DNA from: Afipia sp. GAS231
GTDB taxonomy: Bacteria > Pseudomonadota > Alphaproteobacteria > Rhizobiales > Xanthobacteraceae
Length of the DNA stretch: 64,000 nt
Assembly (NCBI RefSeq): GCF_900103365.1
Contig: NZ_LT629703.1
Location: 1,426,001-1,490,000, forward strand
Direction: 5' to 3'
Positions 9,214 through 18,451 of the stretch are shown here, piece by piece. The notes below the pieces were generated by a model that worked only from the letters and a program-made list of their open reading frames with translations, made no database searches and had not been told where the DNA came from. How positions within the stretch are numbered: position 1 is the stretch's first letter; each line of letters starts with the position of its first letter. The position numbers and the translations under genes were made by a program.

Positions 9214-10308
9214 TCAGGCGCGCTCCGGAAACGCGCTCGCAAGTGCAGCACGATCGGGCCGCAACACGCCGCGCTCGGTGATCAGGCCCGTCACCAGCCT
9301 GGCCGGCGTGACATCGAAGCCATAATTGGCGACCGGCGAGCCCGCCGGCACCACGCGCACGGTTTCGATGCGCCCGTCGGCGGTGCGGCCGGTCATGGTA
9401 GCGACCTCGTCGGCGGCGCGCTGCTCGATTGGGATCTGCTTGATCCCATCATCGATACTAAAGTCGATGGTCGGCGACGGCAGCGCGACATAGAACGGGA
9501 CGCCATTGTCGTATGCTGCGAGCGCCTTCAGATAGGTTCCAATCTTGTTGCAGACGTCGCCATTGGCGGTCACCCGGTCGGTTCCGACGATCGCGAGATC
9601 GACCATGGCGTGCTGCATCAGATGGCCGCCGGTGTTGTCGGCGATCACCGTGTGCGGAACGCCGTGGTGGCCGAGTTCCCAGGCCGTGAGCGAAGCGCCT
9701 TGATTGCGCGGCCGGGTTTCGTCGACCCAGACGTGAATCTTCAGGCCACGATCATGCGCCAGATAGATCGGCGCCGTCGCGGTGCCCCAATCGACCGTCG
9801 CCAGCCATCCGGCGTTGCAATGGGTCAGGATGTTGATCGTCTCGCCCGGCGCCTTGGCCGCGGCGATCGCCTCGATCAGCGCCAGCCCGTGCCGGCCGAT
9901 CTCGCGGTTGATCGCGACATCCTCCTCGGCGATCTCGGTGGCGCGGGCATAGGCGACATGTGCACGCTCGGAGGGCGGCCGCGCCCTGATCGCATGCACC
10001 ATTTCATCAAGCGCCCATTTCAGATTGATCGCGGTCGGCCGCGTCGCGATCAGCAATTCGTAGGCGCGACTGATGCCGGCGTCGGAACGATCGTCGCGGA
10101 CCGCCAGCGCCATGCCGTAAGCGGCGGTCGCACCGATCAACGGCGCGCCGCGCACCAGCATGGTGCGGATCGCGTCTGCGGCTGCTTGCGCGGTCTCGAT
10201 ACGCGCAATGACGAATTCATGCGGCAGACGCCGCTGGTCGATCGCGCCGACCGACCAGCCGTCCGGCTCCAGCCAGATACTGCGGAAATGCCGGCCGTCG
10301 ACCTTCAT
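9214..10308 (-). CDS. mtnA: 5-methylthioribose-1-phosphate isomerase
   Basis: A 364-residue member of the eIF2B-like MtnA family, which converts 5-methylthioribose 1-phosphate to 5-methylthioribulose 1-phosphate in MTA salvage. Diagnostic motifs are [17 protein letters not shown], the catalytic-Cys segment [33 protein letters not shown] and the catalytic-Asp segment [20 protein letters not shown] chose the ATG at 10308 ([12 protein letters not shown]), because it overlaps the mtnP stop by 4 bp (ATGA). The frame continues upstream to 10422 only inside mtnP. The product feeds either the full methionine salvage route or the aldolase encoded at 11284. Confidence 0.93.
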   Translation of the reverse strand: MKVDGRHFRSIWLEPDGWSVGAIDQRRLPHEFVIARIETAQAAADAIRTMLVRGAPLIGATAAYGMALAVRDDRSDAGISRAYELLIATRPTAINLKWALDEMVHAIRARPPSERAHVAYARATEIAEEDVAINREIGRHGLALIEAIAAAKAPGETINILTHCNAGWLATVDWGTATAPIYLAHDRGLKIHVWVDETRPRNQGASLTAWELGHHGVPHTVIADNTGGHLMQHAMVDLAIVGTDRVTANGDVCNKIGTYLKALAAYDNGVPFYVALPSPTIDFSIDDGIKQIPIEQRAADEVATMTGRTADGRIETVRVVPAGSPVANYGFDVTPARLVTGLITERGVLRPDRAALASAFPERA

Positions 10309-11192
10309 AGCCGCAACACCCGTCCGGCCACCGCGTCGAGCCTTCTCAGCAGTTGCGGATCGCGTGCATCCGGCGCCGTGATCAGAGCCGTATCGAGCGC
10401 CCGGTCCGAACCGACGGGACACGGCTCATGCGTGCGCGGGAAATCGCGGGCCAGGCGCGCCACCAGCGCCCTCGCCCTCTCGGCATTTGAGTTCAGCACG
10501 CGAATGATATCCTGCACGGTGACGGCGTCATGATCGGGATGCCAGCAATCGAAATCGGTGACCATCGCCACGCTGGCGTAACAGATCTCGGCCTCGCGGG
10601 CGAGTTTCGCCTCGGGCATGTTGGTCATGCCGATCACCGAATAGCCCTGCGCCTTGTAGGTCAGGCTCTCGGCGAGCGAGGAGAACTGCGGACCTTCCAT
10701 GCAAACGTAGGTGCCGCCGTGCACCGCCGCGATGCCTTCGGCTTTGGCTGCCGCCGCCAGATGCACGTGCAACCGCGGCGATACCGGATGAGCCATAGAG
10801 ACATGGGCGACGCAGCCTCTGCCGAAGAACGAGCTCTCGCGCTTGTGGGTGCGGTCGACGAATTGATCGACCAGCACGAAGGTGCCGGGCGGCAGCTCCT
10901 CCCTGAACGAGCCGCAGGCCGAGAGCGAAATCAGGTCGGTGACCCCGGCCCGCTTCAGGACGTCGATATTGGCTCGGTAGTTGATGTCGGAAGGCGACAG
11001 CACATGTCCCTTGCCGTGCCGCGGCAGGAACGCGATCGGCAGGCCTGCGATCACGCCGCGCGTGAGCGCGGCGGATGGTTCGCCCCAGGGGCTTTCGATG
11101 ACCTCGTCACGAACGTCTTCCAGCCCCGGCAGGTCGTAGATGCCGGATCCGCCGATGATGCCAAGAACAGCATTGGTAACGGCACTGGTCAT
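10305..11192 (-). CDS. mtnP: S-methyl-5'-thioadenosine phosphorylase
   Basis: A 295-residue purine phosphorylase that splits MTA with phosphate into adenine and 5-methylthioribose 1-phosphate. The family is clear from [15 protein letters not shown] at the start, [33 protein letters not shown], the [14 protein letters not shown] segment at [14 protein letters not shown], and [19 protein letters not shown] followed by TDFDCWH, which separates MTA from other purine phosphorylases. It overlaps mtnA by 4 bp. Because MtnP makes the phosphorylated sugar directly, no methylthioribose kinase is needed. It is divergent from the aldolase gene across 91 bp. Confidence 0.94.
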   Translation of the reverse strand: MTSAVTNAVLGIIGGSGIYDLPGLEDVRDEVIESPWGEPSAALTRGVIAGLPIAFLPRHGKGHVLSPSDINYRANIDVLKRAGVTDLISLSACGSFREELPPGTFVLVDQFVDRTHKRESSFFGRGCVAHVSMAHPVSPRLHVHLAAAAKAEGIAAVHGGTYVCMEGPQFSSLAESLTYKAQGYSVIGMTNMPEAKLAREAEICYASVAMVTDFDCWHPDHDAVTVQDIIRVLNSNAERARALVARLARDFPRTHEPCPVGSDRALDTALITAPDARDPQLLRRLDAVAGRVLRL

Positions 11193-11283
11193 GGGTACTC
11201 CCGATCAACTCGTCACAGCAGATGTTCGACTATACTGCGACGCAATAATCAAGCATTCTCCGCAGGCTACAAGGGATCTTGAA

Positions 11284-11934
11284 ATGCCGACCACAAACGA
11301 CAGGGAAAAGCGCCAATCCATCGTCGACGCCTGCCGCAGCCTGAATGCGCTGGGAATCAATCAGGGCACCTCGGGCAATATCAGCCTGCGCCATGACAAC
11401 GGCCTGCTGATCACGCCGACCAGCGTGCCCTACGAGACGATGCAGCCCGAGCAGATCGTATTCATGGCTCTGGACGGCTCGCACGATCCCGCACAGCGCC
11501 CGTCGAGCGAGTGGCGGTTTCACCTCGATATCCTGCGGGCCCGGCCCGAGGTCAACGCCGTGGTCCACGCGCATCCGCCCTATTCGACGATCCTGGCGAT
11601 CATGAATCTCGAGATCCCGCCGATCCATTACATGATCGCCTGCGCCGGCGGCGACACCATCCGCGTCGCGCCCTATGCGACCTTCGGCACGCAGGAGCTG
11701 TCGGAGCACGCTGTGCGCGCGCTCGAGGGTAGACAGGCCTGCCTGCTCGAACATCACGGCATGATCGCGGTCGGGCCGTCGCTGTCGAAGGCGATGTGGC
11801 TCGCGGTCGAGGTCGAGGCGCTGGCGCGGCAATACCATGGCTGCCTGCAGATCGGCACGCCGCGACTGCTTCCAAAGCAGGAGATCCAGAACGTTCTCGG
11901 CAGGATCGCAGGATACGGTCCTGCCGATAAGTAA
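11284..11934 (+). CDS. ald2: Class II aldolase, likely 5-methylthioribulose-1-phosphate aldolase (DHAP shunt)
   Basis: A 216-residue class II (fuculose-phosphate-type) aldolase. It has the GTSGNISLR phosphate-binding motif, the catalytic glutamate in SSEWRFHLDI, zinc ligands in HAHPPYSTILA and a further one in EHHGMIAVG. I start at the ATG at 11284 (MPTTNDREKRQ), since the frame to its left overlaps the divergent promoter region. In Rhodospirillum rubrum and relatives an aldolase of this class beside mtnA/mtnP cleaves 5-methylthioribulose 1-phosphate to dihydroxyacetone phosphate and (methylthio)acetaldehyde. The neighbours make that the best guess; MtnB dehydratase or a sugar-phosphate aldolase are alternatives. 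A TATACT box lies at 11231-11236 in the shared 91-bp promoter region. Confidence 0.75.
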   Translation: MPTTNDREKRQSIVDACRSLNALGINQGTSGNISLRHDNGLLITPTSVPYETMQPEQIVFMALDGSHDPAQRPSSEWRFHLDILRARPEVNAVVHAHPPYSTILAIMNLEIPPIHYMIACAGGDTIRVAPYATFGTQELSEHAVRALEGRQACLLEHHGMIAVGPSLSKAMWLAVEVEALARQYHGCLQIGTPRLLPKQEIQNVLGRIAGYGPADK

Positions 11935-11937
11935 CAT

Positions 11938-11952
11938 GGCCGGAAATCGGCC
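11938..11952. terminator. Short hairpin between convergent genes
   Basis: GGCCG and CGGCC pair around a five-base loop, just after the aldolase stop and before the tctC stop. There is no T-run on either side, so it may only slow or stabilise transcripts. A second inverted repeat, GCAGGA/TCCTGC, lies within the aldolase end at about 11908-11924. Confidence 0.25.
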
Positions 11953-11968
11953 GGCGTTGCCGATGGCG

Positions 11969-12955
11969 TTACTTCGCGACGAAACCCGCTTCGTTCATCA
12001 GCGAGGCATTGAGCTTGTCGTCGTCCTCGAGGAATTGCACCATATCCTTGCCGGTCAGGAAGATCGGCTTCAGCGCCTGCTTCTCCATGTAGTCCCTGTA
12101 TTCGGACGTCTGCGTCACCTTCTGGAACAGCTCGACATAGAACGCCTGCTGTTCCGGCGTCACCTTGCCGGGCAGGAACATCGCGCGCAGCATCAGGTAC
12201 TGCACGTCGAGCCCTTCCTCCTTGCAGGTCGGGATGTCGTTCCAGGATTGCGTCTCGGTGACCTTGGTCTTGTAAGCGATGCGCTCCTTGTCGAACACGC
12301 AGAGCGCGCGGACCTGGCCGGCGCGCCAGACCTCGAGGTTTTCAGAGGGGTTGTTGACGTTGGATTCGGTGTGATTGCCGACCAGTTGCGTCGCCGCCTC
12401 GCCGCCGGACTTGTACGGCAGATAGGAGAATTTCGCCCCGGTCTTCTGCTCCATGAATACGGTCAGCACGTGATCCTCGCGCTTGGAGCCGGTGCCGCCC
12501 ATCTTGAACGGCGCGCTGGCAGCCTTCGCGGCCGCGATGAATTCCTTCACGCTTTTCGGGCCCTCCGCGTTGTCCCATAACACGAATTGATCGAGCGCGA
12601 TCACCGACACCGGCGTCAGCTCTCGCCAGTTGAACGGAATTTTCGCAGACAGCGGCAGCATGTAGATCAGGGAGTAAGCGATCAGGACCTTGTTGGCGTC
12701 GCCGTCGCTGGACTTCATGTACATCAGCGCCTCCGCGCCGGACGCGCCACCCTTCAGCGACACCACCATCGGCTGCTTCATCAGATTGTTCTTCTGGATC
12801 GCCGCTTGCATCATCCGCGCCATCTGGTCGGAAGCGCCGCCGGCGCCCGCCGCGACCACGATTTCGACCGGCTTGGTCGGCTCCCAGGCGGCAAAAGCCG
12901 GCGCGCTGGCGATCATGGCCGTCAAGGCGGCGGCGGCTTTCAGAATATGTCCCAC
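11969..12955 (-). CDS. tctC: Bug-family TTT periplasmic solute receptor TctC
   Basis: A 328-residue exported protein. A signal peptide (about 1-22, ending ASAPAFA) is followed by EPTKPVEIVVAAGAGGASDQ, the hallmark first strand of Bug receptors. GTGSKREDH and the KSGGEAATQLVGNHTESNVNN segment match the ligand-binding loops. It delivers an organic acid to TctA-TctB. Start is a GTG with GGGAAG upstream. It is separated from tctB-tctA by the convergent aldolase and by mtnP-mtnA, an uncommon layout for a TTT system. The ligand is unknown. Confidence 0.88.
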   Translation of the reverse strand: MGHILKAAAALTAMIASAPAFAAWEPTKPVEIVVAAGAGGASDQMARMMQAAIQKNNLMKQPMVVSLKGGASGAEALMYMKSSDGDANKVLIAYSLIYMLPLSAKIPFNWRELTPVSVIALDQFVLWDNAEGPKSVKEFIAAAKAASAPFKMGGTGSKREDHVLTVFMEQKTGAKFSYLPYKSGGEAATQLVGNHTESNVNNPSENLEVWRAGQVRALCVFDKERIAYKTKVTETQSWNDIPTCKEEGLDVQYLMLRAMFLPGKVTPEQQAFYVELFQKVTQTSEYRDYMEKQALKPIFLTGKDMVQFLEDDDKLNASLMNEAGFVAK

Positions 12956-13205
12956 GCGCGTCTTCCCTATACGAATTGTTTGATTTGCGAACGGGTTGCA
13001 GGTCTCGCGATAATGCTGGGTTAGTTGCAGTAGTTCAAGCCGAACCCGCGATCGGCCTATATGACTTTCGCGGTATTATGGCGCAAACGCCACAAGCAAT
13101 TTGAACGGCCTCGCTTACGTCTCCGGCAAAGGAGACGACCATGCCGTTACGACCAACCAACGACCACCAGACTCGCCCGGCCATCAACACGCTTGAACGG
13201 CTCAC

Positions 13206-13599
13206 ATGGAGCTAGGCGGCCAGATACTCGAGAACCGGCAGCGGTACGACGAACTGAGCCACCAGATGCGGCACGTTGAAGCCGTCATCAAAATGCCGGA
13301 CCCCAGCTACAACCTGGGACGCATTGCCGTGAAGCGCCGCTAGCCCAACAAGTGGTTCAAGCGGGGCACTCTATATCGGCGGGCTGTAGACGTGCTGCGG
13401 ACGGCCACGGGGCCGATGACAACGGCGGAGATAGCCGATGCCGTCCCTCAAGGCAGAAGGCATTGAGGCCGCCAAGGCTGACGCTCAGAGTATCGCCCTA
13501 GCCGTACAGCACGGCCTCAAGAACCATGAGGGAAAAGGCGTGGAGATCGTCGGGGAAGCGAGGCCCGCCCGATGGCGGCTGAAGCAGGTCGCGAACTAG
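13206..13599 (+). pseudogene. Decayed small gene, copy A (internal stop plus frameshift)
   Basis: The frame starts MELGGQILENRQRYDELS and continues HVEAVIKMPDPSYNLGRIAV up to an in-frame TAG at 13341-13343. Past it the same frame still reads coding-like (PNKWFKRGTLYRRAVDVLRT, then GPMTTAEIADA). A shift near 13435 moves it into a last frame ending NHEGKGVEIVGEARPARWRL, stop at 13597-13599. Joined, this gives an about 130-residue protein with a coiled N-terminus and a winged-helix-like C-terminus, of a kind I associate with small hypothetical proteins in Bradyrhizobium. A second, more damaged copy lies at 14009-14236. Confidence 0.65.
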
Positions 13600-13606
13600 G
13601 GTGATC

Positions 13607-13777
13607 TTACGCGCCTTCCGGCTTCCGATGGGAGCCGATCAGATAGCCCGCCGAACCACCGAGGGCCATTATCACGGCTCCGCTGAGTTGCGTGAAAAAG
13701 CCATGCGAAACGGCAATCGTGAAAATGCCAAACGCGACTAGGGCAGCGCAGATTGCCAGCAGAGCGAGGTTTTTCAT
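13607..13777 (-). CDS. Small membrane protein (56 residues)
   Basis: A short frame, MKNLALLAICAALVAFGIFT..., with two hydrophobic segments (about 3-24 and 29-49) and a basic tail SHRKPEGA. Codon choice is typical of the host, and the protein has the regular shape of a two-helix small membrane protein. It starts at the ATG at 13777. It lies tail-to-tail with decayed copy A, 7 bp from its end. I recognise no named family. Confidence 0.5.
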   Translation of the reverse strand: MKNLALLAICAALVAFGIFTIAVSHGFFTQLSGAVIMALGGSAGYLIGSHRKPEGA

Positions 13778-13832
13778 TCCGCGATCCTAGCATCAAAAGC
13801 TGGCGAGGCCAGACCGGCGCGATGGCGATTGA

Positions 13833-14036
13833 ATGGAACTAACCGACTTGCCCTCACAAATCAAGTTGCGCGCCCTCGCGCTTGATCGAATATCGACGGC
13901 CTGCACTACAATTGGCGTTTTGGCGCCCTTGGCCGGCACATTTTTGGGCGGCGCGTCGGCGCTTCCGACAGAAGAAAATCTTTTTGTTGCTTGCTTTATT
14001 TATCTGGGTGGAGCGCTTAGGCGGGCTGATACTTGA
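13833..14036 (+). CDS. Small membrane protein, C-terminus probably truncated
   Basis: A 67-codon frame with a soluble start (MELTDLPSQIKLRALALDRI), a hydrophobic segment (about 22-41), and the beginning of a second one (FVACFIYLGGAL). The frame then runs into the remnant of copy B (from 14009) and stops after ALRRADT. The first 60 residues read like a genuine small membrane protein, and the last few look like the product of the junction. Function is unknown. Confidence 0.4.
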   Translation: MELTDLPSQIKLRALALDRISTACTTIGVLAPLAGTFLGGASALPTEENLFVACFIYLGGALRRADT

Positions 14037-14236
14037 GAACGTACGACGAATTGGGCCGCCAGATGTGGCACGTCGAGGCTGTCATTCAAAATGCTGGGCC
14101 CCACGTACAACCAGGGCCGCATCTCCATGAAGCGCCGACAGCTCAGAAAGTGATTCAAGCGGAGGACCCAATGTAGGCGGACTGTAGACGTGCTCAGGAC
14201 GACTGTCGGGCCGACAACCACCGCTGAGCTAACAGC
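14009..14236 (+). pseudogene. Decayed small gene, copy B
   Basis: Nucleotide similarity to copy A at 13206 is plain over more than 200 bases: for example CAGATGTGGCACGTCGAGGC against CAGATGCGGCACGTTGAAGC, CATGAAGCGCCGAC against CGTGAAGCGCCGCT, and TGTAGACGTGCTCAGGACG against TGTAGACGTGCTGCGGACG. Copy B has small deletions (one near 14041) and several stops, so no frame survives. The two copies lie about 0.8 kb apart in the same orientation, immediately left of rmlA. Confidence 0.6.
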
Positions 14237-14328
14237 ACGTCGGTCAGAAACGTCAATCGGCAATGTACTAGGAAATTTTGTTTGTCGGCCGCCTTCTGTT
14301 ATGTTTTAAGATGGAACTAAGAGGGTTT

Positions 14329-15204
14329 ATGAAGGGTATCATACTAGCCGGCGGCACTGGCATGCGCCTGTATCCTGTCACTTCGGTCGTTTCCAAACAG
14401 CTTCTGCCCGTGTTTGATAAGCCCATGATCTACTATCCGCTATCTACGCTGATGCTTGGCGGGATTCGAGATATTTTGGTCATTTCCACCCCTCAGGACG
14501 AGCCCCTGTTTCGCCGCCTGCTAGGCGACGGCTCCGAGATCGGGTTGAAGTTCTCCTATGCGGTCCAAGAAACTCCTCGCGGACTTGCGGATGCCTTTGT
14601 CATTGGTCGGGACTTCATTGGAAAGGACCGCGTGGCGTTGGTACTCGGAGATAACATTTTCCACGGCCATGGCCTTCAGGAAATACTCGCCAAAGCTGCC
14701 TCGCGCACCAGGGGAGCCACGGTGTTCGGCTACATTGTTAATCAGCCGCAAGCATACGGAGTAGTGGAGCTTGCCCCCTCGGGCCGTGCGTTGTCGATCG
14801 AAGAGAAGCCCGAGCACCCAAAGTCCAACGTCGCAGTGACTGGGCTCTATTTCTACGACAATGATGTGGTCGACATTGCTGCCAACATCAAGCCATCCGA
14901 GCGTGGCGAGTTGGAGATCACTGACGTCAACAATTCCTATCTCCAACGCGGCGCCCTCTTCGTCGAAGTCCTTGGACGCGGCTTTGCCTGGCTAGACACC
15001 GGCACCCATGCCTCGCTCGTAGAGGCCAGTCACTTCGTGCAGATTCTGGAGCAGCGACAGGGCTTGCGCATCGCTTGTCCAGAAGAGATCGCACTGCGCC
15101 AAGGTTTCATTTCTTTGGAAGCATTTGAGAAAGCAGCGCGACGCAGCGCCAAGAGCAGCTACGGCGAGTACTTGATGTCCATTGCACGGTCATTCAAAAG
15201 CTAG
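14329..15204 (+). CDS. rmlA: Glucose-1-phosphate thymidylyltransferase
   Basis: A 291-residue nucleotidyltransferase that makes dTDP-glucose from glucose 1-phosphate and dTTP. It has the nucleotide-binding start [18 protein letters not shown] (residue 12 is Met where Thr or Ser is usual), [38 protein letters not shown] and [10 protein letters not shown]. The ATG at 14329 is chosen because GAGG precedes it and residue 1 matches the family. rmlB follows after 21 bp, so they form an operon. rmlC and rmlD are not in this window. The pair would supply dTDP-4-keto-6-deoxyglucose for surface sugars. Confidence 0.95.
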   Translation: MKGIILAGGTGMRLYPVTSVVSKQLLPVFDKPMIYYPLSTLMLGGIRDILVISTPQDEPLFRRLLGDGSEIGLKFSYAVQETPRGLADAFVIGRDFIGKDRVALVLGDNIFHGHGLQEILAKAASRTRGATVFGYIVNQPQAYGVVELAPSGRALSIEEKPEHPKSNVAVTGLYFYDNDVVDIAANIKPSERGELEITDVNNSYLQRGALFVEVLGRGFAWLDTGTHASLVEASHFVQILEQRQGLRIACPEEIALRQGFISLEAFEKAARRSAKSSYGEYLMSIARSFKS

Positions 15205-15225
15205 AACTCTCTTCCCGGGAAAGAT

Positions 15226-16305
15226 GTGAAACGGTTCAGGAACTTCACAGTTTTCGTTACCGGCGGCGCAGGCTTCATCGGCTCGGCGGTCGTCCGGCAT
15301 TTATTGCGCGATACCCACGCGCGGATCGTAAACATCGATAAATTGACTTATGCCGCCAATTTAGACTCGCTTCCCGGTGCGGTCACCAATCCACGTTATT
15401 CCTTCGAGCAGCAATGCATCTGTGATGGACCGGCACTGCGTAAGTTGTTTGAGAAGTATCAACCCGACGCAGTGATGAACCTTGCTGCCGAAAGCCACGT
15501 CGATCGCTCGATCGATAACCCCAGCGATTTCATCCAGACCAACGTCGTGGGGACGTTTACTCTGCTGCAGGAAGCCCTGCGCCACTGGCGCTCGCTTTCC
15601 AGGGAAAAACGGGCGTCTTTCCGCTTCCTGCACATTTCTACGGACGAAGTATTCGGCTCAGCCGGCGCGCATGAGCACTTTACAGAAGCGACCGCCTATG
15701 CTCCCAATTCACCCTATTCCGCCAGCAAGGCCTCATCGGACCATCTGGTCCGGGCTTGGCGCAGGACCTACGAGCTACCGACCCTGGTCACTAACTGTTC
15801 GAATAATTACGGACCCTATCACTTTCCGGAAAAATTGATTCCGCACGTGATCATCAAGGGGCTCGCAGACAGATCTATGCCGATCTACGGGGATGGCAAG
15901 AACGTTCGCGACTGGCTTTATGTCGAGGACCATGCCAAGGCCCTGACACTTGTGCTTGAACGCGGCGTGCTCGGTGAGACTTACAACGTGGGCGGAGGCA
16001 ACGAACGAACCAACCTGCATGTGGTAGAGACTATTTGTGATTTGCTGGATGAACTTTCGCCAAGCGCAGCCGGCTCGCGCAGACGCCTGATCACTTTTGT
16101 GGCCGATCGTCCTGGTCATGACAAACGCTATGCGATAGATGCCTCCAGGCTAGAGCGCGAGTTGGGTTGGCGCTCGGAAGAAACCTTTGAAAAGGGAATT
16201 GTAAAAACGGTGGAGTGGTTTATCGACCATGAACCATGGTGGCGTTCAGTATTAAAGCGGGGCTACAACGGGAGCCGCCGAGGATTAAGCTTTGTAAGCC
16301 AGTAA
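15226..16305 (+). CDS. rmlB: dTDP-glucose 4,6-dehydratase
   Basis: A 359-residue extended short-chain dehydrogenase. The NAD-binding [15 protein letters not shown] motif opens the protein, followed by the [14 protein letters not shown] segment typical of Rml[21 protein letters not shown], the active-site [10 protein letters not shown] and the [11 protein letters not shown]yr-Lys pair. It converts dTDP-glucose to dTDP-4-keto-6-deoxyglucose. The start is a GTG at 15226, since the ATG two bases earlier is followed at once by TGA. It lies 21 bp after rmlA and ends about 107 bp from the convergent enoyl-CoA hydratase gene. Confidence 0.95.
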   Translation: MKRFRNFTVFVTGGAGFIGSAVVRHLLRDTHARIVNIDKLTYAANLDSLPGAVTNPRYSFEQQCICDGPALRKLFEKYQPDAVMNLAAESHVDRSIDNPSDFIQTNVVGTFTLLQEALRHWRSLSREKRASFRFLHISTDEVFGSAGAHEHFTEATAYAPNSPYSASKASSDHLVRAWRRTYELPTLVTNCSNNYGPYHFPEKLIPHVIIKGLADRSMPIYGDGKNVRDWLYVEDHAKALTLVLERGVLGETYNVGGGNERTNLHVVETICDLLDELSPSAAGSRRRLITFVADRPGHDKRYAIDASRLERELGWRSEETFEKGIVKTVEWFIDHEPWWRSVLKRGYNGSRRGLSFVSQ

Positions 16306-16412
16306 GTTCTCGGAAATGAGCACGACGTGGCCCAAGTCGGCGGAAGGTGTGACTTAGCAAAGTTTGTTGCTGCGATTGCCGGCTGAGGTGCGCGCAAGCA
16401 ACAAGGCTTGAG

Positions 16413-17210
16413 CTACCGGCCTTTCCAGTTCGGCGTGCGCTTGTTGAGGAAGGCATCCATGCCCTCGCGGAAATCCTCGCTCATGTAGGCGCGCAGGATC
16501 AGATCCCGGCCTTCTTCGCGCGAGAGCGTGCGCCGCAGACGCAGCACCGCTTCCTTGGCGGTTTCCATCGTGATCGGCGCATGGCCGGCAACGAGTTTGG
16601 CGGTTTCGGCGGCGCGGCGTTGCAGCGTCTCAACATCGGGCACGACTTCGTTGAGCAGACCGAGCGACAGCGCCTCGGGCGCCTCGATCAGCCGCGCGGT
16701 AAAGATTAGATCCTTGGTCCGCGCCGGCCCGACCAGCGCGACGACGCGACTGATATTGGACATCGACAGACAGTTGCCCAGCGTGCGCGCGATCGGAAAG
16801 CCGATGCGCGTCGCAGCGGTACCGATCCGGATGTCGCAACAGGCGGCAATGCCCGCGCCGCCGCCGGTGCAGGCACCTGCAATGGCTGCAATCACGGGTA
16901 CCCGGACCCGCTCCAGCGTTCCGAGCACGCGATCGATCCGCTCCTCATATTCGAGCGCGTCTTCGGCGGTCTTGAAGGCGCGGAACTGCGAGATGTCGGT
17001 GCCGGAAGCGAATGCCTTGTCGCCCGTACCGGTCAGGACCATCACTTTGATCGAGCGGTCGTCGTTGATGGCCGTGCAGATTTCCGCCATGCGCTCGTAC
17101 ATGGCGAAGGTCAGCGCGTTGCGCGCCTGCGGACGGTTGAACGTCATCCGGGCGATGCCGTCCTCGACGGAATAGAGCAGGTCCTCGGTCGCAGCTACCG
17201 GAGCGTTCAT
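16413..17210 (-). CDS. Enoyl-CoA hydratase/isomerase family protein
   Basis: A 265-residue crotonase-fold protein. It has the FNRPQARNALTFAMYERM start, GDKAFASGTDISQF (first oxyanion-hole region), AIAGACTGGGAGIAACCDIRI (second oxyanion loop) and an ARTLGNCLSM segment. The two glutamates typical of true hydratases are not obvious, since the usual position reads GACTGGG, so an isomerase, hydrolase or another crotonase reaction is possible. The start at 17210 is the ATG next to the GTG that opens the frame. It lies 42 bp downstream of an aminotransferase gene and is probably co-transcribed with it. Confidence 0.82.
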   Translation of the reverse strand: MNAPVAATEDLLYSVEDGIARMTFNRPQARNALTFAMYERMAEICTAINDDRSIKVMVLTGTGDKAFASGTDISQFRAFKTAEDALEYEERIDRVLGTLERVRVPVIAAIAGACTGGGAGIAACCDIRIGTAATRIGFPIARTLGNCLSMSNISRVVALVGPARTKDLIFTARLIEAPEALSLGLLNEVVPDVETLQRRAAETAKLVAGHAPITMETAKEAVLRLRRTLSREEGRDLILRAYMSEDFREGMDAFLNKRTPNWKGR

Positions 17211-17251
17211 CACGATTCTTTCTGTTCTTGTTGTTTAAGTCGAGGCCGAAC

Positions 17252-18451
17252 TCAGGCGACGGCAGTCTTCGGCATCGGCACGACGTCGCGGCCTTTCAGG
17301 ACGTCCATCGCCGCCAGCACGCCGCCGGCGCGATGCGGCACCTTGGCGAGATCGAGGCCCATCTCGACGCCCGACAGCGTTCCCATCAGCATCAGATCGT
17401 TGAAGTGACCGATATGGCCGATCCGGAACACCTTGCCCTTGATCTTGTTCAGGCCAGTGCCGAGCGACATGTCGAAGTTTTCCAGCACGACCTTGCGGAA
17501 CGCGTCGGCGTCATGGCCTTCCGGCATCACCACGCCGGTCAGCGCGGGCGAATGCGCACCCTGCTCCTGGCACTGGGTTTCCAGACCCCAAACCTTGGCG
17601 GCCGCGCGCGTCGCGGCGCTGTGGCGCTTGTGGCGAGCGAAGACGTTGTCCAGTCCCTCTTCCTCGAGCATCTTGACCGCTTCGCGCAACCCGAACAGCA
17701 GGTTGGTCGCGGGCGTATAGGGCCAGGTACCGGCCTTGTTGATCGCGATGACTTCCTGCCAGTCCCAATAGGAACGCATCGCCGGATTGGCCTTCGCCAT
17801 CGCAAGCGCCTTTTCGGAGACCGCGTTGAAGCCGAGGCCCGGCGGCAGCATCAGGCCCTTCTGGGAGCCTGCCACCGAAACGTCGATACCCCAGGCGTCG
17901 TGCTCATATTCCAGCGAGCCGAGACCGGAGATGGTGTCAACCATGAACAGCGCCGGATGCTTGACGCGATCCATGATCTTGCGGACGTCGAGCGGGTGCG
18001 TAACGCAGCCGGTCGAGGTCTCGTTATGCACGATCATGACGGCCTTGATCTTGTGCTGCTTGTCGGCCGTCAGCCGGGCCTCGATCTGTTCGAGGTCGGC
18101 GCCGTGGCGCCAGTCGCCGGGCAGGAAATCGACGTCGAGCCTGAACTTGTCGGCAATGCCGCGCCACAGCACGGCGAACTGCCCGGTCTCCGCCATCAGC
18201 ACCTTGTCGCCGGGCTGCAGCGTGTTGACGATGGCTGCCTCCCAGGCGCCGGTGCCGGACGACGGATAGATGATGACCGGCTGCTTGGTGCGGAACACCC
18301 GCTGCATGGCGCCCAGGACCGTATGACCGATCTCGGCGAATTCGGGACCCCGGTGGTCCATGGTCGGCATGTCCATGGCCCGCAGCACCCGGTCCGGCAC
18401 GTTGGTCGGCCCCGGAATCTGCAGAAAATGCCTTCCAGTATGCACGGTCAT
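17252..18451 (-). CDS. Serine-glyoxylate/alanine-glyoxylate-type aminotransferase, paralogue 1
   Basis: A 399-residue class V PLP enzyme. RHFLQIPGPTNVPDRVLRAM opens the protein. YPSSGTGAWEAAI binds the cofactor phosphate, VHNETSTGC and VDTISGLGSLEY follow, and VAGSQKGLMLPPG carries the PLP lysine (Lys198). The family moves the amino group of serine or alanine to glyoxylate, giving glycine and hydroxypyruvate or pyruvate. GGAAGGA precedes the ATG. A close paralogue lies at 21272, and a hydroxyacid dehydrogenase follows it, which fits a glyoxylate or 2-hydroxyacid pathway. Confidence 0.88.
   Translation of the reverse strand: MTVHTGRHFLQIPGPTNVPDRVLRAMDMPTMDHRGPEFAEIGHTVLGAMQRVFRTKQPVIIYPSSGTGAWEAAIVNTLQPGDKVLMAETGQFAVLWRGIADKFRLDVDFLPGDWRHGADLEQIEARLTADKQHKIKAVMIVHNETSTGCVTHPLDVRKIMDRVKHPALFMVDTISGLGSLEYEHDAWGIDVSVAGSQKGLMLPPGLGFNAVSEKALAMAKANPAMRSYWDWQEVIAINKAGTWPYTPATNLLFGLREAVKMLEEEGLDNVFARHKRHSAATRAAAKVWGLETQCQEQGAHSPALTGVVMPEGHDADAFRKVVLENFDMSLGTGLNKIKGKVFRIGHIGHFNDLMLMGTLSGVEMGLDLAKVPHRAGGVLAAMDVLKGRDVVPMPKTAVA

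Noticed and set aside
8077..10533. An 818-codon open frame on the plus strand
   Set aside because: It lies antisense to tctA, tctB and mtnA, which have clear family motifs. Its translation is rich in Arg, His and Gln with no domain, as expected from the opposite strand of high-G+C genes.
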